A stretch of DNA of 29,596 nucleotides, from the IMG/VR virus record IMGVR_UViG_3300025308_000075, positions 1 to 29,596 of that record, one strand, 5' to 3'. The translations under genes and the position numbers were made by a program. The notes beneath the pieces were generated by a model. That model was given only the letters and a program-made list of their open reading frames with translations, searched no databases and was not told where the DNA came from. Of the stretch, positions 1 to 8,238 are shown piece by piece (position 1 is the stretch's first letter; each line of letters begins with the position of its first letter). This stretch comes from a virus.

Positions 1-336
1 CGCACCGATCAAGTTAAGCTGGTCTTCCAGCGCGCTGTCGTAGGTGTGCGGCGCGCCGAGCGCGTGGCTGGTGAAGCCGCCAACAATAGCGGATGCACAG
101 GCGGCGTTGATCTCTGCGGACTTGGCGGCCTTGACTTCATCCAGCGAGGGCGGTGGCGGCCCTACCGCTACCGGGAAGCCGTCAGCGTCCGGCTGAATGC
201 GCTTTCCTTGTGATTGAGCCTCAAGCAAAGCGGCGTGCTGTTCGTTGCTGATCTCGACAGCATCCGCTGGGATGTCGTTACCGTGGATTGCGGTATCGTA
301 AAACCCGCCAGTTGATTTTGCGAAGTGGATAATCAT
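1..336 (-). CDS. Tail-fibre-associated protein, DUF4376/tail-fibre-assembly-like (partial, 3' end outside window)
   Basis: The reading frame starts at an ATG (complement of 334-336) behind a strong Shine-Dalgarno sequence (TAAGGAGAG) and stays open to the left edge. The product begins MIIHFAKSTGGFYD, then has an acidic stretch, a proline run (GPPPPS, about residue 62) and an alanine-rich segment ending near SHALGAPHTYDS. This layout resembles the small proteins carrying a DUF4376-type domain that follow tail-fibre genes in Mu-like and P2-like phages and help fibre assembly or form a tail-tip part. It lies 14 bp downstream of the tail-fibre gene, so the two are probably co-transcribed. The family assignment comes from remembered sequence pattern, and the C-terminus is not visible. 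Confidence 0.6.
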   Translation of the reverse strand, partial: MIIHFAKSTGGFYDTAIHGNDIPADAVEISNEQHAALLEAQSQGKRIQPDADGFPVAVGPPPPSLDEVKAAKSAEINAACASAIVGGFTSHALGAPHTYDSALEDQLNLIGA

Positions 337-350
337 TTATTCTCTCCTTA

Positions 351-1280
351 TTAATATCCAAAAGCAAGCCAAGCCACTTGCCCAGAAGCGGCTACCCCAG
401 TCGTGCTCGTAACGGCGGCAATCGTTATTTGCGACGTCGACATGGCATTCACTGTAGCGAGCATGGTTGTCGCCCCGCCATAGGATGATGCTACCGCCAT
501 CAGATTTGTAATTGGAAAGGTGATTGGCAACGCTACCGTTAATGTACCAGCAGAAGCTTGACCAAAGCCCCACTGCATAATCAGACCGCTTGGGAGTTTC
601 TGATAACCGATGCCTGTGAGCGATGCGCGGAACGATTGAGAATAAAGCCCCTGCATCGCATTTCCATCTGCAACGTACCAGGTGTTTGCACCATTACTGA
701 CCAGCGTGATGTTGTCTCCATAGTTCAGCGCGAACAAATTGATCCCGCCGCCTACGCCGTTTGGATAAATTGCGTCCGCGCCGGCACGCTGAATAGTCGA
801 GGATGACACCCAACCAAATCCTAAAAAAGTGATTGCCGTGCCGGCTGGAAATGCTGCTGCCGATGGCAACGTTATTGTCAGACCATTACCGGCTACCGTG
901 ACAAGTTTTCCTGCACTGGCCGCGTCCAGCACGCTGTTCGCGGCTATCGATAAGATACCGCCGAAGCTTTTTCCCATCGATTTCGCAAACGCCGTCGTGC
1001 AAACTTTGGTGCTGTTGTCGAACTGCGCGGGCGTCTGGAATACCCCTGCAGAACGCAGCGCGGTTAGAAGTTGTGTCAGGACAGCTTTGTCCGGCGCGAT
1101 ACCCGCCGCCGTCAGGATGGCGCGCAGCTCTTCTCCGATTTGATAAAACCAGTACGCTCCCGGTATCGTTGGCGGAACAGACGCAAGAGCGTCTCCATCG
1201 GTTGGGTAGCCTGCACTTGGCGCGGCGGGTGCGGCAGGGGGGTTGACCGATGCGCCCGATTCCCATTTTCTGTTATCCAT
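351..1280 (-). CDS. Tail fibre protein
   Basis: This 309-residue protein lies between the Mu gp48-like baseplate gene and a fibre-assembly-type gene, where Mu places fibre gene S. The N-terminal third (GAYWFYQIGEELRAILTAAGIAPD, quoted here only as a landmark around residues 42-65; key residues are the aromatic YWFY cluster) resembles the baseplate-attaching segment of short fibres. The middle is rich in Gly, Ala, Ser and Thr, as in beta-structured shafts. The C-terminus, from about residue 224 (GYQKLPSGLIMQWGFG), matches the knob domain of many fibres, which usually starts with a 'G..kLPsGlIiQWG' motif. It probably binds the host receptor. The retroelement in this window does not target it, because it carries no copy of the template repeat. 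Confidence 0.85.
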   Translation of the reverse strand: MDNRKWESGASVNPPAAPAAPSAGYPTDGDALASVPPTIPGAYWFYQIGEELRAILTAAGIAPDKAVLTQLLTALRSAGVFQTPAQFDNSTKVCTTAFAKSMGKSFGGILSIAANSVLDAASAGKLVTVAGNGLTITLPSAAAFPAGTAITFLGFGWVSSSTIQRAGADAIYPNGVGGGINLFALNYGDNITLVSNGANTWYVADGNAMQGLYSQSFRASLTGIGYQKLPSGLIMQWGFGQASAGTLTVALPITFPITNLMAVASSYGGATTMLATVNAMSTSQITIAAVTSTTGVAASGQVAWLAFGY

Positions 1281-1291
1281 GTGATACCTCC

Positions 1292-1852
1292 TTAGTTATA
1301 AGCGAATTGAACGACGGTGTGTGCGGGCTTGAAGTGTCCGAGCGCGCATTCCAGTAACGCATTTCCCCAGGTTGACAGCGGCTCGTTGACGCCAGATATC
1401 ACCGAAAAATGGCGCACGGTGTTGAGTTGCGCATTCACCTGCCAAGTGAAACACCAGGGCCAGCCGCACAGCGGCGCATTGACGGGCGACATCACCGAAT
1501 ACTGGCTGAACTCGGTGATGGTGATAATGAAGCCCAGCTTGGCCGCCAGAGCGATGAAGAACGGGCGCGATTGCCCGCCGCGCTGAGTGATCTTGGATAC
1601 CACGGCGGCGCGGCGCAGATCGACGGTAGGCAGCTGCCCGGCGCACGGATCTGGCAGGCCGAGCACGCGCTCCCAGTCGGGCAACAGGAAGGAAGTGGTA
1701 CGCGGATCGGCTTCTGTCAGGATCAGCTCGGCGGCGATCTGCGCGACATCCAGCGCATTGCCTTCCGCCTCCAGTTCGGCGGTGAGCAGCGGCGCGTTCG
1801 GGTCGTAGGCGACAGGCGGAAGCAGGCGCTTCAGCAGTTCAACGTGGTTCAT
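1292..1852 (-). CDS. Baseplate/tail protein, Mu gp48-like (DUF2313, YmfQ family)
   Basis: The 186-residue product starts MNHVELLKRLLPPVAYDPNAP and contains the WERVLGLPDP segment (about residues 59-68) typical of the YmfQ/DUF2313 family, followed by a motif region around RAAVVSKITQRGGQSRPFF. In Mu the homologue, gp48, sits at the tail tip between the baseplate J-like protein and the fibre. The start codon overlaps the stop of the gene before it (ATGA), which implies translational coupling. Length and gene order match Mu, so the assignment is secure. Confidence 0.9.
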   Translation of the reverse strand: MNHVELLKRLLPPVAYDPNAPLLTAELEAEGNALDVAQIAAELILTEADPRTTSFLLPDWERVLGLPDPCAGQLPTVDLRRAAVVSKITQRGGQSRPFFIALAAKLGFIITITEFSQYSVMSPVNAPLCGWPWCFTWQVNAQLNTVRHFSVISGVNEPLSTWGNALLECALGHFKPAHTVVQFAYN

Positions 1853-2907
1853 ACCGTCAGCCCTACTGTGCCGATCACGGCAATTTCAGAGTGCGTAGTA
1901 TCGGCCAGCAGCACGACGTTGGCGGCAGGCGTGGTCAGGCTCACATCCACCACGCCCTTGACGCCCATCATCAGCGTGATCAGCCTGGCGCGCGTCACCG
2001 CATCGCCGACATGCAACGTGGCGAAGTAGGCCGTCAGCACGCTGTTGATGCGCGTGGTGGCGTCAGCCAGCGTGGTGCCGGAGAGCGTCAGTGCGGCGGC
2101 GATATCGACCACCACCAGCGTCGGTGCCATCACCAGCAGGTCAACGCACGGCGGGCGCTGGGTGTCGATGTAGGCGGTCACGTCGGCGATCAGCTGAGCC
2201 GACGGCAGGCCGCCCGATGTCTCGATCACCACGTCCACGCCGTTGATTGCGCGGCGCTGTGTGAACACATAAGCATCGGTCACGCCAGGCACCTCCATCG
2301 CCCAAGCGTAGTAATCGTGCTTTGCGCCACCAGCTGGCGGCAGGCGTATGTCGTACAGCACGCGCGCCAGCAGCGCGGCATCGGTCTCGATGTCGGTGCC
2401 GCCGGTCATGGTAACGATGGTGGCTTGCGATTGCACACCGCCAGGCGCGGCACTCAGCGTCAGCACGGCAGATGCAGACTGATTGCCCGCCAGCCCGGCC
2501 AGCACCGCTTGCGCGGCGATGTCTACCGTTCCACCCGCTCCGATCACACCGGCAGCGGTGGTAACGAAGGCAATGCCGTCATTGGTTTTGGCTTCGGTAC
2601 CGATCGGCACGGCGCTGCCGACCGTACCGGAAAAATGCACGGTTCCGGTCGCAGCCGATGCCGCCTTGCGCGGGATGTTGCGCAGGCTGGCATGGCGTTC
2701 CAGATAGTCGCTATCGGCCGTGTCCGGGAAGACCTGGCGCACGATCCATTTCTGGTGCTCGTACAGCCCCTCGATGCTGGATGCCGTCGCATTCGCGCGC
2801 ACGGCAAAATCTGAATCTGCGCCGGTCGCGGCGCTCGGCAGCTGGTTGGCGATATCGCGCAGGATGTCTGCGCGAATCTGGCGGTAATCGGGTGTGGTGT
2901 AGGGCAT
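1849..2907 (-). CDS. Baseplate J-like protein (Mu gp47)
   Basis: This 352-residue protein begins MPYTTPDYRQIRADILRDIA and has the family's signature block DSDYLERHASLRNIPRKAA (about residues 65-83), followed by the GGTDIETDAALLARVLYDIR segment near residue 170. These are landmarks of the baseplate_J family (gp47 in Mu, gpJ in P2), which forms the baseplate wedge around the hub. It is flanked by gp46-like and gp48-like genes in Mu order. Full length for the family, with no sign of damage. Confidence 0.93.
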   Translation of the reverse strand: MPYTTPDYRQIRADILRDIANQLPSAATGADSDFAVRANATASSIEGLYEHQKWIVRQVFPDTADSDYLERHASLRNIPRKAASAATGTVHFSGTVGSAVPIGTEAKTNDGIAFVTTAAGVIGAGGTVDIAAQAVLAGLAGNQSASAVLTLSAAPGGVQSQATIVTMTGGTDIETDAALLARVLYDIRLPPAGGAKHDYYAWAMEVPGVTDAYVFTQRRAINGVDVVIETSGGLPSAQLIADVTAYIDTQRPPCVDLLVMAPTLVVVDIAAALTLSGTTLADATTRINSVLTAYFATLHVGDAVTRARLITLMMGVKGVVDVSLTTPAANVVLLADTTHSEIAVIGTVGLTV

Positions 2908-2911
2908 GGCG

Positions 2912-3283
2912 TTAAATCACTCCGATCGGATGCTTGAAAGTTAACGTCTCGCCGCTGGCCGCGATCACCTCGATCAGCAGATGCAGGCGGCCGTTGTGCG
3001 GCTGTTCGGTGGATACCGTGATACTGGTCGCGCGTCCATCGGCAATGATCGGCGCGAGCGCCTGCTCGGCGTATTGTTTGGCGAGCATGGCCACACGCGC
3101 CAAGTCTTTCTCGCGCTGCAATTCATGCAGGCGGCTGCCGAGCGTTTTATCAGCCCAGTAGCTGCCCAGCGGCACGCTCAGGCGCAGGTAGCAGGCATTG
3201 GCCAGGCCGCCAGCCGGGTCGCGTTGGGCTGCGCCGCTGAGCAGCATGTAATCGCGGGTTGCCGGGTCGATTAGGGCGTCCAT
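2912..3283 (-). CDS. Baseplate wedge protein, Mu gp46-like (GPW/gp25 family)
   Basis: I place the start at MDALIDPATRDYML, whose ATG shares one base with the stop of the upstream gene (TAATG). That gives 123 residues. The segment SYWADKTLGSRLHELQREK (about residues 41-59) is the conserved core of Mu gp46 and the wider GPW/gp25 baseplate wedge family. A longer upstream frame exists, but it only reads through the spike gene in another frame. It sits between the spike protein and baseplate J, as in Mu. Confidence 0.88.
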   Translation of the reverse strand: MDALIDPATRDYMLLSGAAQRDPAGGLANACYLRLSVPLGSYWADKTLGSRLHELQREKDLARVAMLAKQYAEQALAPIIADGRATSITVSTEQPHNGRLHLLIEVIAASGETLTFKHPIGVI

Positions 3284-3840
3284 TACATCTGCGCTCCGGG
3301 TGCCTGCACGGTGCCGCTCATCGAATCGATCTGCGTGTGGCCGTTGTAGACCGTGCGCATGCCCAGCATGCTCTTGTTGCTGTGGTCGCTGATGTCGCCC
3401 TGGGCGACGATGTTGCCCGCCACATTGAGGTTGCCGCTCATGTTCACGGTGGGCGTGGTGATGTCCACGGCAACGGAGCTGACCACCTCCATGCGGCGAT
3501 TGGCCTTGAGCGCCACGTAGTCGCCCCACTGGTTGTAGATCGCGGTCTCGCCGCTGGCCAGATTTTTCAGGCGGTAGGTGCCGTGCTCGGTGGCGATGAT
3601 GATGCCGTGTGCGGTTTTGCCGCCGATCGGCAGCACGATGCACATCGATCCGGCGGGCGGGTTGCTGGTGTAGCCGAACTGCTGGAACAGCTCGTTATTC
3701 TGCAACTGTTCACCGGACAAGCCGTCGAGCTGCACGAATTGCACCGCGCCTGCGGCCTTGACCAGCGTGATCACGCCGCGAAAGGCGAGACGGATGCCGG
3801 ACAAGTGGCGGCGGATGCGGGCGTCGATCTGCTTGATCAT
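3283..3840 (-). CDS. Baseplate spike / assembly protein (Mu gp45, gpV-like)
   Basis: The 185-residue product begins MIKQIDARIRRHLSGIRLAF and corresponds to Mu gp45, the membrane-piercing spike at the baseplate centre. The N-terminal OB-fold part runs to about residue 70. A GEHGTYR-like stretch and GETAIYNQWGDY (about residues 97-108) are followed by a beta-helix-like repeat region (TTPTVNMSGNLNVAGNIV, about residues 128-145). Its ATG overlaps the stop of gene P (ATGA), so translation is probably coupled. The C-terminal GTVQAPGAQM resembles the ends of other phage spike proteins. Confidence 0.9.
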   Translation of the reverse strand: MIKQIDARIRRHLSGIRLAFRGVITLVKAAGAVQFVQLDGLSGEQLQNNELFQQFGYTSNPPAGSMCIVLPIGGKTAHGIIIATEHGTYRLKNLASGETAIYNQWGDYVALKANRRMEVVSSVAVDITTPTVNMSGNLNVAGNIVAQGDISDHSNKSMLGMRTVYNGHTQIDSMSGTVQAPGAQM

Positions 3841-4961
3841 TGCGCGCCTCCGCTTACATCGATGATCTTGCCAGGCAGGCTGTTCTTGCCGCGCCGGTGT
3901 TTGTTCTTGTGCGGGTGCGCATCCGTCACCCACATACCGTCTTCCTTCAGCGTCAGCGCGGTGCGCGTACCGTCCATGCGGCTGCGGGTGAACTTGCGAC
4001 CCATCAGAAAATAAATCGCGTCCAGGTTGTGCGGCTCGGAGATCACGCGGATGCGCTGGCCGGGCTTCCACAACAGCCCGTCTGATGGCTGGCTGGGTGC
4101 GGTGATGCGGTGGCCTTTGACCAGCGCGGAAATACTCAACCCGTTCAGGCGGCTGTCGGAGATCAGCTTGTGCGCGCGATCGACGCAGACGGCGGTGTTG
4201 TCCGCTTCGTGATCGGTCACGATTTTCGGACGGTACCAACTCACGCCATCATCTTTCCAGCTGCCGCGCAGCGCGTGCTTACCCTGTTCCATCTCGGTTC
4301 CGTGCGTCTGCCCGAGCACGGTCACTTCGGAATAGCGGCCATGCACCGATTCCTGCTTTGCCAGGCTGAGCACGTTATTGCTCTTGCCTGATTTACGCAG
4401 TACCAGCGTGGCCACCACCGGCGTGGAATAGTCAGGCCCGCCGATCACCAGCGTGCCGTCCGGATCAAACCACGGCCACAGGCCATTCGCCTCGGCGGCA
4501 TGCGCCAGCGTATCCCATGCGCTATCGCCCGGCTCAACGTTGATCTTCTCGCGGGTGCGGGTCGCGTCGGCATCGATGCGGATTTTAGTGATGCCCAGCG
4601 TGCGCACGGTTTTGGCGACGATCTCTTTCAGATCGACCATCTTGGCCACGAACACCGGAGCCGAGCAATCCACCAGCACGGCGGCCTGATCACGCCCGGA
4701 CATCGTGAACGTGTGCGAGGTCTTGCTGACCTGGTGATTTATTTCGTCCACCCGCCCGATCATCACCGTCTCGCCGCCGACCCTCACTTCCACCGGCGCG
4801 CCCACCACCACGTCCGGCGGCATCCTGCCGTCGGTCATGCCCAATGTGACATGCCATGCATCGGCAGGCGTGAGCAGGTCGGAGTCGATCTCATAGCTCG
4901 ACCAGTCGCCGTGCGCCTGGCCCGCGATCAGCAGCTCGACAGTGTCAGCGGGCGTAGGCAT
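3837..4961 (-). CDS. Baseplate hub protein (Mu gpP / gp44)
   Basis: The frame is open from 5003, but I prefer the ATG at 4961 (MPTPADTVELLIAG). It has a GGAG Shine-Dalgarno about 9 bases upstream and overlaps the end of gene N by only 17 bases. Mu P (gp44) and related gpD-like hubs form the trimeric cap above the spike. Seen here are an N-terminal beta-rich domain (AWHVTLGM, GAPVEVRVGGETVMIGRVDE), the SGRDQAAVLVD motif near residue 88, and a central SAWDTLAHAAEANGLWPW segment, all typical of hub proteins. The C-terminus is Lys/His-rich (HPHKNKHRRGK), as often found in Mu-type P proteins. Confidence 0.9.
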   Translation of the reverse strand: MPTPADTVELLIAGQAHGDWSSYEIDSDLLTPADAWHVTLGMTDGRMPPDVVVGAPVEVRVGGETVMIGRVDEINHQVSKTSHTFTMSGRDQAAVLVDCSAPVFVAKMVDLKEIVAKTVRTLGITKIRIDADATRTREKINVEPGDSAWDTLAHAAEANGLWPWFDPDGTLVIGGPDYSTPVVATLVLRKSGKSNNVLSLAKQESVHGRYSEVTVLGQTHGTEMEQGKHALRGSWKDDGVSWYRPKIVTDHEADNTAVCVDRAHKLISDSRLNGLSISALVKGHRITAPSQPSDGLLWKPGQRIRVISEPHNLDAIYFLMGRKFTRSRMDGTRTALTLKEDGMWVTDAHPHKNKHRRGKNSLPGKIIDVSGGAQ

Positions 4962-6234
4962 GGATGCTGTCTCCGGCATTAACGAACGGGCTGCGCGCAC
5001 CATTCAGGCGGTACAGTTCCGGCGCGCGGGTATGGTCGGCATACCACAGGTGCGCCATCAGGCGCAGATTGCCCGGCACATCCACCGTGCGCAGAATAAG
5101 CGGCGGACGCGCCTCGATGATCGAGCGCGCTGCCTCCTGAACCGCCAACCCTTGGTCTTTCAGCGGTTCTGTAATCGTCCTGCTTTGTTCGATGCCGTAG
5201 ATCGCGCGTACCTGCTCGATGGCGACATTGATGGCGCTGCGCGCCGTGTTGCAGATACCCTCGATCTCGACCGGCGACAGCGTCGGCGTGGCGGCCTCGC
5301 TGACCAGCACAAAGCTGGCGGCATCCGCCAGCCCCACCGCCGTATTGACCTGCACGGTGGCGGCGGCTGCGGAGATCGCCTGCGCCTCGGTTGGCTCGAT
5401 GCCGGAGGTGACCTGCGCGGGCGCGGCGGCGGGCGGCGCGCTGAATTCGGAAAATGCGGAAAGATCGTGCTGGACGCCAACCCAATCGGCGCTTACGGTT
5501 GGCGCGTTAACAACAGAAAAAGAATTGAGGTCGCTCCGGATGCTCGCCCAGTCGGCGGCAAGGCTGCCGCCGAAATCGCGCACATTAAGGATGCCGTCCA
5601 CCAGCGCCGCGATGTCGTTCCCCCATGCGCGCGGGTAGGCCAGCACGTCCAGCCCGGACAGCACCACACCGGTCTGTGCGGTGATCGCCAGCAGCGGTGC
5701 GGTCAGCGTGTCGCGCAGCGCATCCAGACCGGCCAGCGGGTTGGCGGCGCGCAGGCGCTCGATCAGCGCCGCAGCAGATGCTGACGCAGAAGCAGTCGCA
5801 GCAGCACCGTGCTGGGCGACGGCGTCTGCCGTTTGCGACGGCAGGCTGCGGTCGAAGAACGGGCTGCTCGGCGTGGATTCGATGAACTCGACAGGCACAG
5901 ATGCGTAATCCGGGGACTCGGCATCGTGGTGAACGGATGAGCGTGTTGCCTGGGCGTTTTTGATAGAGCCAAAAACAGGATGAATGAATTCGCCCGCACC
6001 GGGCTGATCCAGCACAGCAAGGAACGCCTGCAAACGGGTCTCGTAATCCTCGCCATAGAACACCGCCTCGACGCTGATATGGCGCGCGCCGCGCCCCATA
6101 TCTTCGATATCAGAACCATCCACGTAAGGGTAGGAATGCTCGGCGATGGCTCGTTCCGAGCTATCGTCTGTTTTAACGACCTCGAAAACGATCCCTTTGA
6201 AGGATGCATCCAGTAATGTGTTTGCCCAAGCCAT
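4945..6234 (-). CDS. DNA circularisation / tail protein N (Mu gp43)
   Basis: This 429-residue protein carries the N-terminal DNA-circulation domain (DNA_circ_N). Landmarks are MAWANTLLDASFKG at the start, then the stretch around VDGSDIEDMGRGARHISVEAVFYG (key residues: the GRGARHI core), and the FIHPVFG loop near residue 96. In Mu the N protein protects or circularises the entering DNA and is also a baseplate component. It is the first gene of late block 3. There is no Shine-Dalgarno sequence, and the ATG lies 6 bases after the -10-like hexamer of the promoter at 6241-6286, so its mRNA is predicted to be leaderless. Confidence 0.92.
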   Translation of the reverse strand: MAWANTLLDASFKGIVFEVVKTDDSSERAIAEHSYPYVDGSDIEDMGRGARHISVEAVFYGEDYETRLQAFLAVLDQPGAGEFIHPVFGSIKNAQATRSSVHHDAESPDYASVPVEFIESTPSSPFFDRSLPSQTADAVAQHGAAATASASASAAALIERLRAANPLAGLDALRDTLTAPLLAITAQTGVVLSGLDVLAYPRAWGNDIAALVDGILNVRDFGGSLAADWASIRSDLNSFSVVNAPTVSADWVGVQHDLSAFSEFSAPPAAAPAQVTSGIEPTEAQAISAAAATVQVNTAVGLADAASFVLVSEAATPTLSPVEIEGICNTARSAINVAIEQVRAIYGIEQSRTITEPLKDQGLAVQEAARSIIEARPPLILRTVDVPGNLRLMAHLWYADHTRAPELYRLNGARSPFVNAGDSIHAYAR

Positions 6235-6240
6235 GTGCGC

Positions 6241-6286
6241 AGGTTACGCGCGCGCGAAGGGGCAGTTAAGGAGGAAGCCCTTCCGG
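6241..6286 (-). promoter_or_regulatory. Putative late promoter 3 (Mor/C-type activator dyad and -10)
   Basis: On the minus strand a dyad GGAA-GGGC-TTCC (complement of 6271-6286, centre 6278.5) is followed by CCTTAACT and then a -10-like TAACCT (complement of 6241-6246). The same layout, with the same 32.5-bp distance from dyad centre to hexamer, occurs at 15065-15110 and 23319-23364, each directly before a late gene block. In Mu, Mor binds a dyad centred near -43.5; here the centre falls near -44.5 if the hexamer is the -10. The role is inferred from position and conservation. Confidence 0.7.
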
Positions 6287-6306
6287 GGTGTGCTGCTTAA
6301 CGGCGG

Positions 6307-8238
6307 TCAGTTGCGGCTCGCTGTCTTTGCGTTGCGACGGTTGACCACGGTAGCGATCTGCTCGCCGTCCAGGTGCAGGGTGACTTCGATAGCCCGCTTG
6401 GCTTCCGCGTTACCGAACGCAGACATAATCGTCGCGATCATCCCGCCGATATTGTCGCCGAATTCGGTGCCCTTAATCGCGCCCTGGTACGCAAGCGTAC
6501 CGGCACCATAACCAGCTGCCGTTGCAGCGGCCAACGGCACGGCAGCTGTCCCTGCCACCACGCCAGCGAGTGCGCCACCTGCGCGTGTAGCCAAGCCGCC
6601 CGCACCGGCAACCAAACCACGCCCTTTGGCCAGAATTCCCGCCAACCCCGCACCCTTACCGCCCGTCAGTACGGATATCCCGGCCATGCCGATGGCAGCG
6701 GCTGCCAGCGCGGTCAGCGCGGTGGTGGCCGCGACGGTGGCGGAAGTGAGCAGCGGGTATTCCTTGGCGATCGCGGAAAATCCATCCGCCACCGACCCGA
6801 CCAGCGGCGTTAATTTCTCGAACGCGTTTTGCGTGGCGAAGGTTTTCTCGTTGGCGGCCTGTTCCGTCTTGAAACCGGCCTCTTCGGCAATCACTGAAAA
6901 GTTTTTGTCAGCCGCGCCTTCCCCCGCCAGCGTCTTTTTTTGCACGTCGGCCATATAGCCACGGTTGCCCATGATGCCGACCAGCGCCATCAACGCCTGG
7001 CGATCCTGCACCAGCTGCCCGATGGCGGAGCCTTGCAGGATATCCGCCTGCGATTCCAGCACGCTGCGCCGCTCCGCGCCGGTGGACGTTTTCAGCTTGC
7101 CCTGCAATGCCTGGTAGTTCTTGTCCTTGCCGACAACGCTATCTACCACGCCAACGAACGCATCGAGCGAATCCATCCCCTTGCCGCGCGCGGCGGACAG
7201 CGTGCCGGACAGGTTGATGCCGAGCCGCTTTGCATCCACTGCTGTGTCGCGGCTATTGATCTTGGCCAGCAGGTTGACCAGGTTATTGCCTGCCTCATCC
7301 TTGGTGCCCGCCGTGATCGCCGACGCCTGGTTAGCTGCCAGCAGCTTGGCCATGCCTGGAACGCCGGATATGCCGGATAACTTGGCGGCCGCCATCTGCT
7401 GCGGCAACCACTTGGCCATATCCTTCAGCTCGAAGCCGCCAGCCTGACCGGCGGTGATGGCCATGTCGATGACCTTTCCCATCTCACTCGGTTTGATGCC
7501 CATCGTCTGCATGCCGCGTATACCGATCTGCGCGAGCTGGCTGGGGTCTGCACCGGAAGCCGTCGCCGCCTTGGTCAAGGTCGGCAGCATCCCCATCGCA
7601 TCCTTGCCGGACATCGCGCCGGAAGCGATCAGAGTATCCAGCGTTTCAGCGGCGCTCTCGCGCGTGCCTCCGCCGAGGCGCACGGCGTTGACGATGGATG
7701 TATTCAGCTCGCGCTTGCCCGCAATACGTCCGATGGTGTTGCGCTCGTTGAAGGCGGTATTCGACATCTGCGCCAGGCGCATGCCGTAGTCCATCGTCTG
7801 ACCGACCGGCTTGGACAGCACATAGCCGCCAGCAGCGATACCGCCAGCGATGGCAGCGCCGGTCTTCAACCCACTCATCGCCTTCTGGCCGAGCGTGTAT
7901 TTGCCCATCTCGTTGTTCAGCTCACGGATGCGGCTGCGCGTCGCGTCGGCGGCGCGCGCCTGCTCGCGCATGGAAAGCGTGCCGGATTTTTGCAGGCGGG
8001 AATAGGCGGCTTCGGTGCGCTGGATCTCGCGCTGGATATTCTGCTCGGTGCGAATGCCGAGCACCCCGGCGGCGGAACGCGCCTTGCCGAGATTGGCGAC
8101 CGTACGGGACAGGGTGTCTGTGGCTTTGCCGGTGTTGGCGATACCATCCTGAAAGACGCGCTGCGCGCGAGTGAACCCGCTCGATGCGAGATCGCGCAGG
8201 CGCATTATCAGGGAGAGTTCGAGATTCTTTCCGCTCAT
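6307..8238 (-). CDS. Tail tape measure protein (Mu gp42-like)
   Basis: This is the longest protein of the window at 643 residues. It spans the tail lumen and sets tail length. The N-terminal 120 residues are heavily charged and helical (QREIQRTEAAYSRLQK, likely coiled coil). They are followed by Gly/Ala-rich hydrophobic segments (KTGAAIAGGIAAGGYVLS, about residues 125-142) and a TP901-type core (NAVRLGGGTRESAAETLD, then GADPSQLAQIGIRGMQTMG). A long hydrophobic stretch lies at about residues 505-585. Its ATG overlaps the end of the frameshifted chaperone (ATGA), and it is the last gene of late block 2. It is somewhat shorter than some Mu-like tape measures but looks intact. Confidence 0.92.
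   Translation of the reverse strand: MSGKNLELSLIMRLRDLASSGFTRAQRVFQDGIANTGKATDTLSRTVANLGKARSAAGVLGIRTEQNIQREIQRTEAAYSRLQKSGTLSMREQARAADATRSRIRELNNEMGKYTLGQKAMSGLKTGAAIAGGIAAGGYVLSKPVGQTMDYGMRLAQMSNTAFNERNTIGRIAGKRELNTSIVNAVRLGGGTRESAAETLDTLIASGAMSGKDAMGMLPTLTKAATASGADPSQLAQIGIRGMQTMGIKPSEMGKVIDMAITAGQAGGFELKDMAKWLPQQMAAAKLSGISGVPGMAKLLAANQASAITAGTKDEAGNNLVNLLAKINSRDTAVDAKRLGINLSGTLSAARGKGMDSLDAFVGVVDSVVGKDKNYQALQGKLKTSTGAERRSVLESQADILQGSAIGQLVQDRQALMALVGIMGNRGYMADVQKKTLAGEGAADKNFSVIAEEAGFKTEQAANEKTFATQNAFEKLTPLVGSVADGFSAIAKEYPLLTSATVAATTALTALAAAAIGMAGISVLTGGKGAGLAGILAKGRGLVAGAGGLATRAGGALAGVVAGTAAVPLAAATAAGYGAGTLAYQGAIKGTEFGDNIGGMIATIMSAFGNAEAKRAIEVTLHLDGEQIATVVNRRNAKTASRN

Noticed and set aside
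1891-2814. Long plus-strand open frame opposite the baseplate J gene, and similar plus-strand frames elsewhere
   Set aside because: They are antisense shadows of GC-rich coding genes, rich in Arg, His and Gly, without ribosome sites or recognisable domains.
3841-4239. Upstream extension of the spike gene frame
   Set aside because: It overlaps gene P in another frame and yields Arg/Pro-rich sequence; the ATG at 3840 overlapping the P stop is the natural start.
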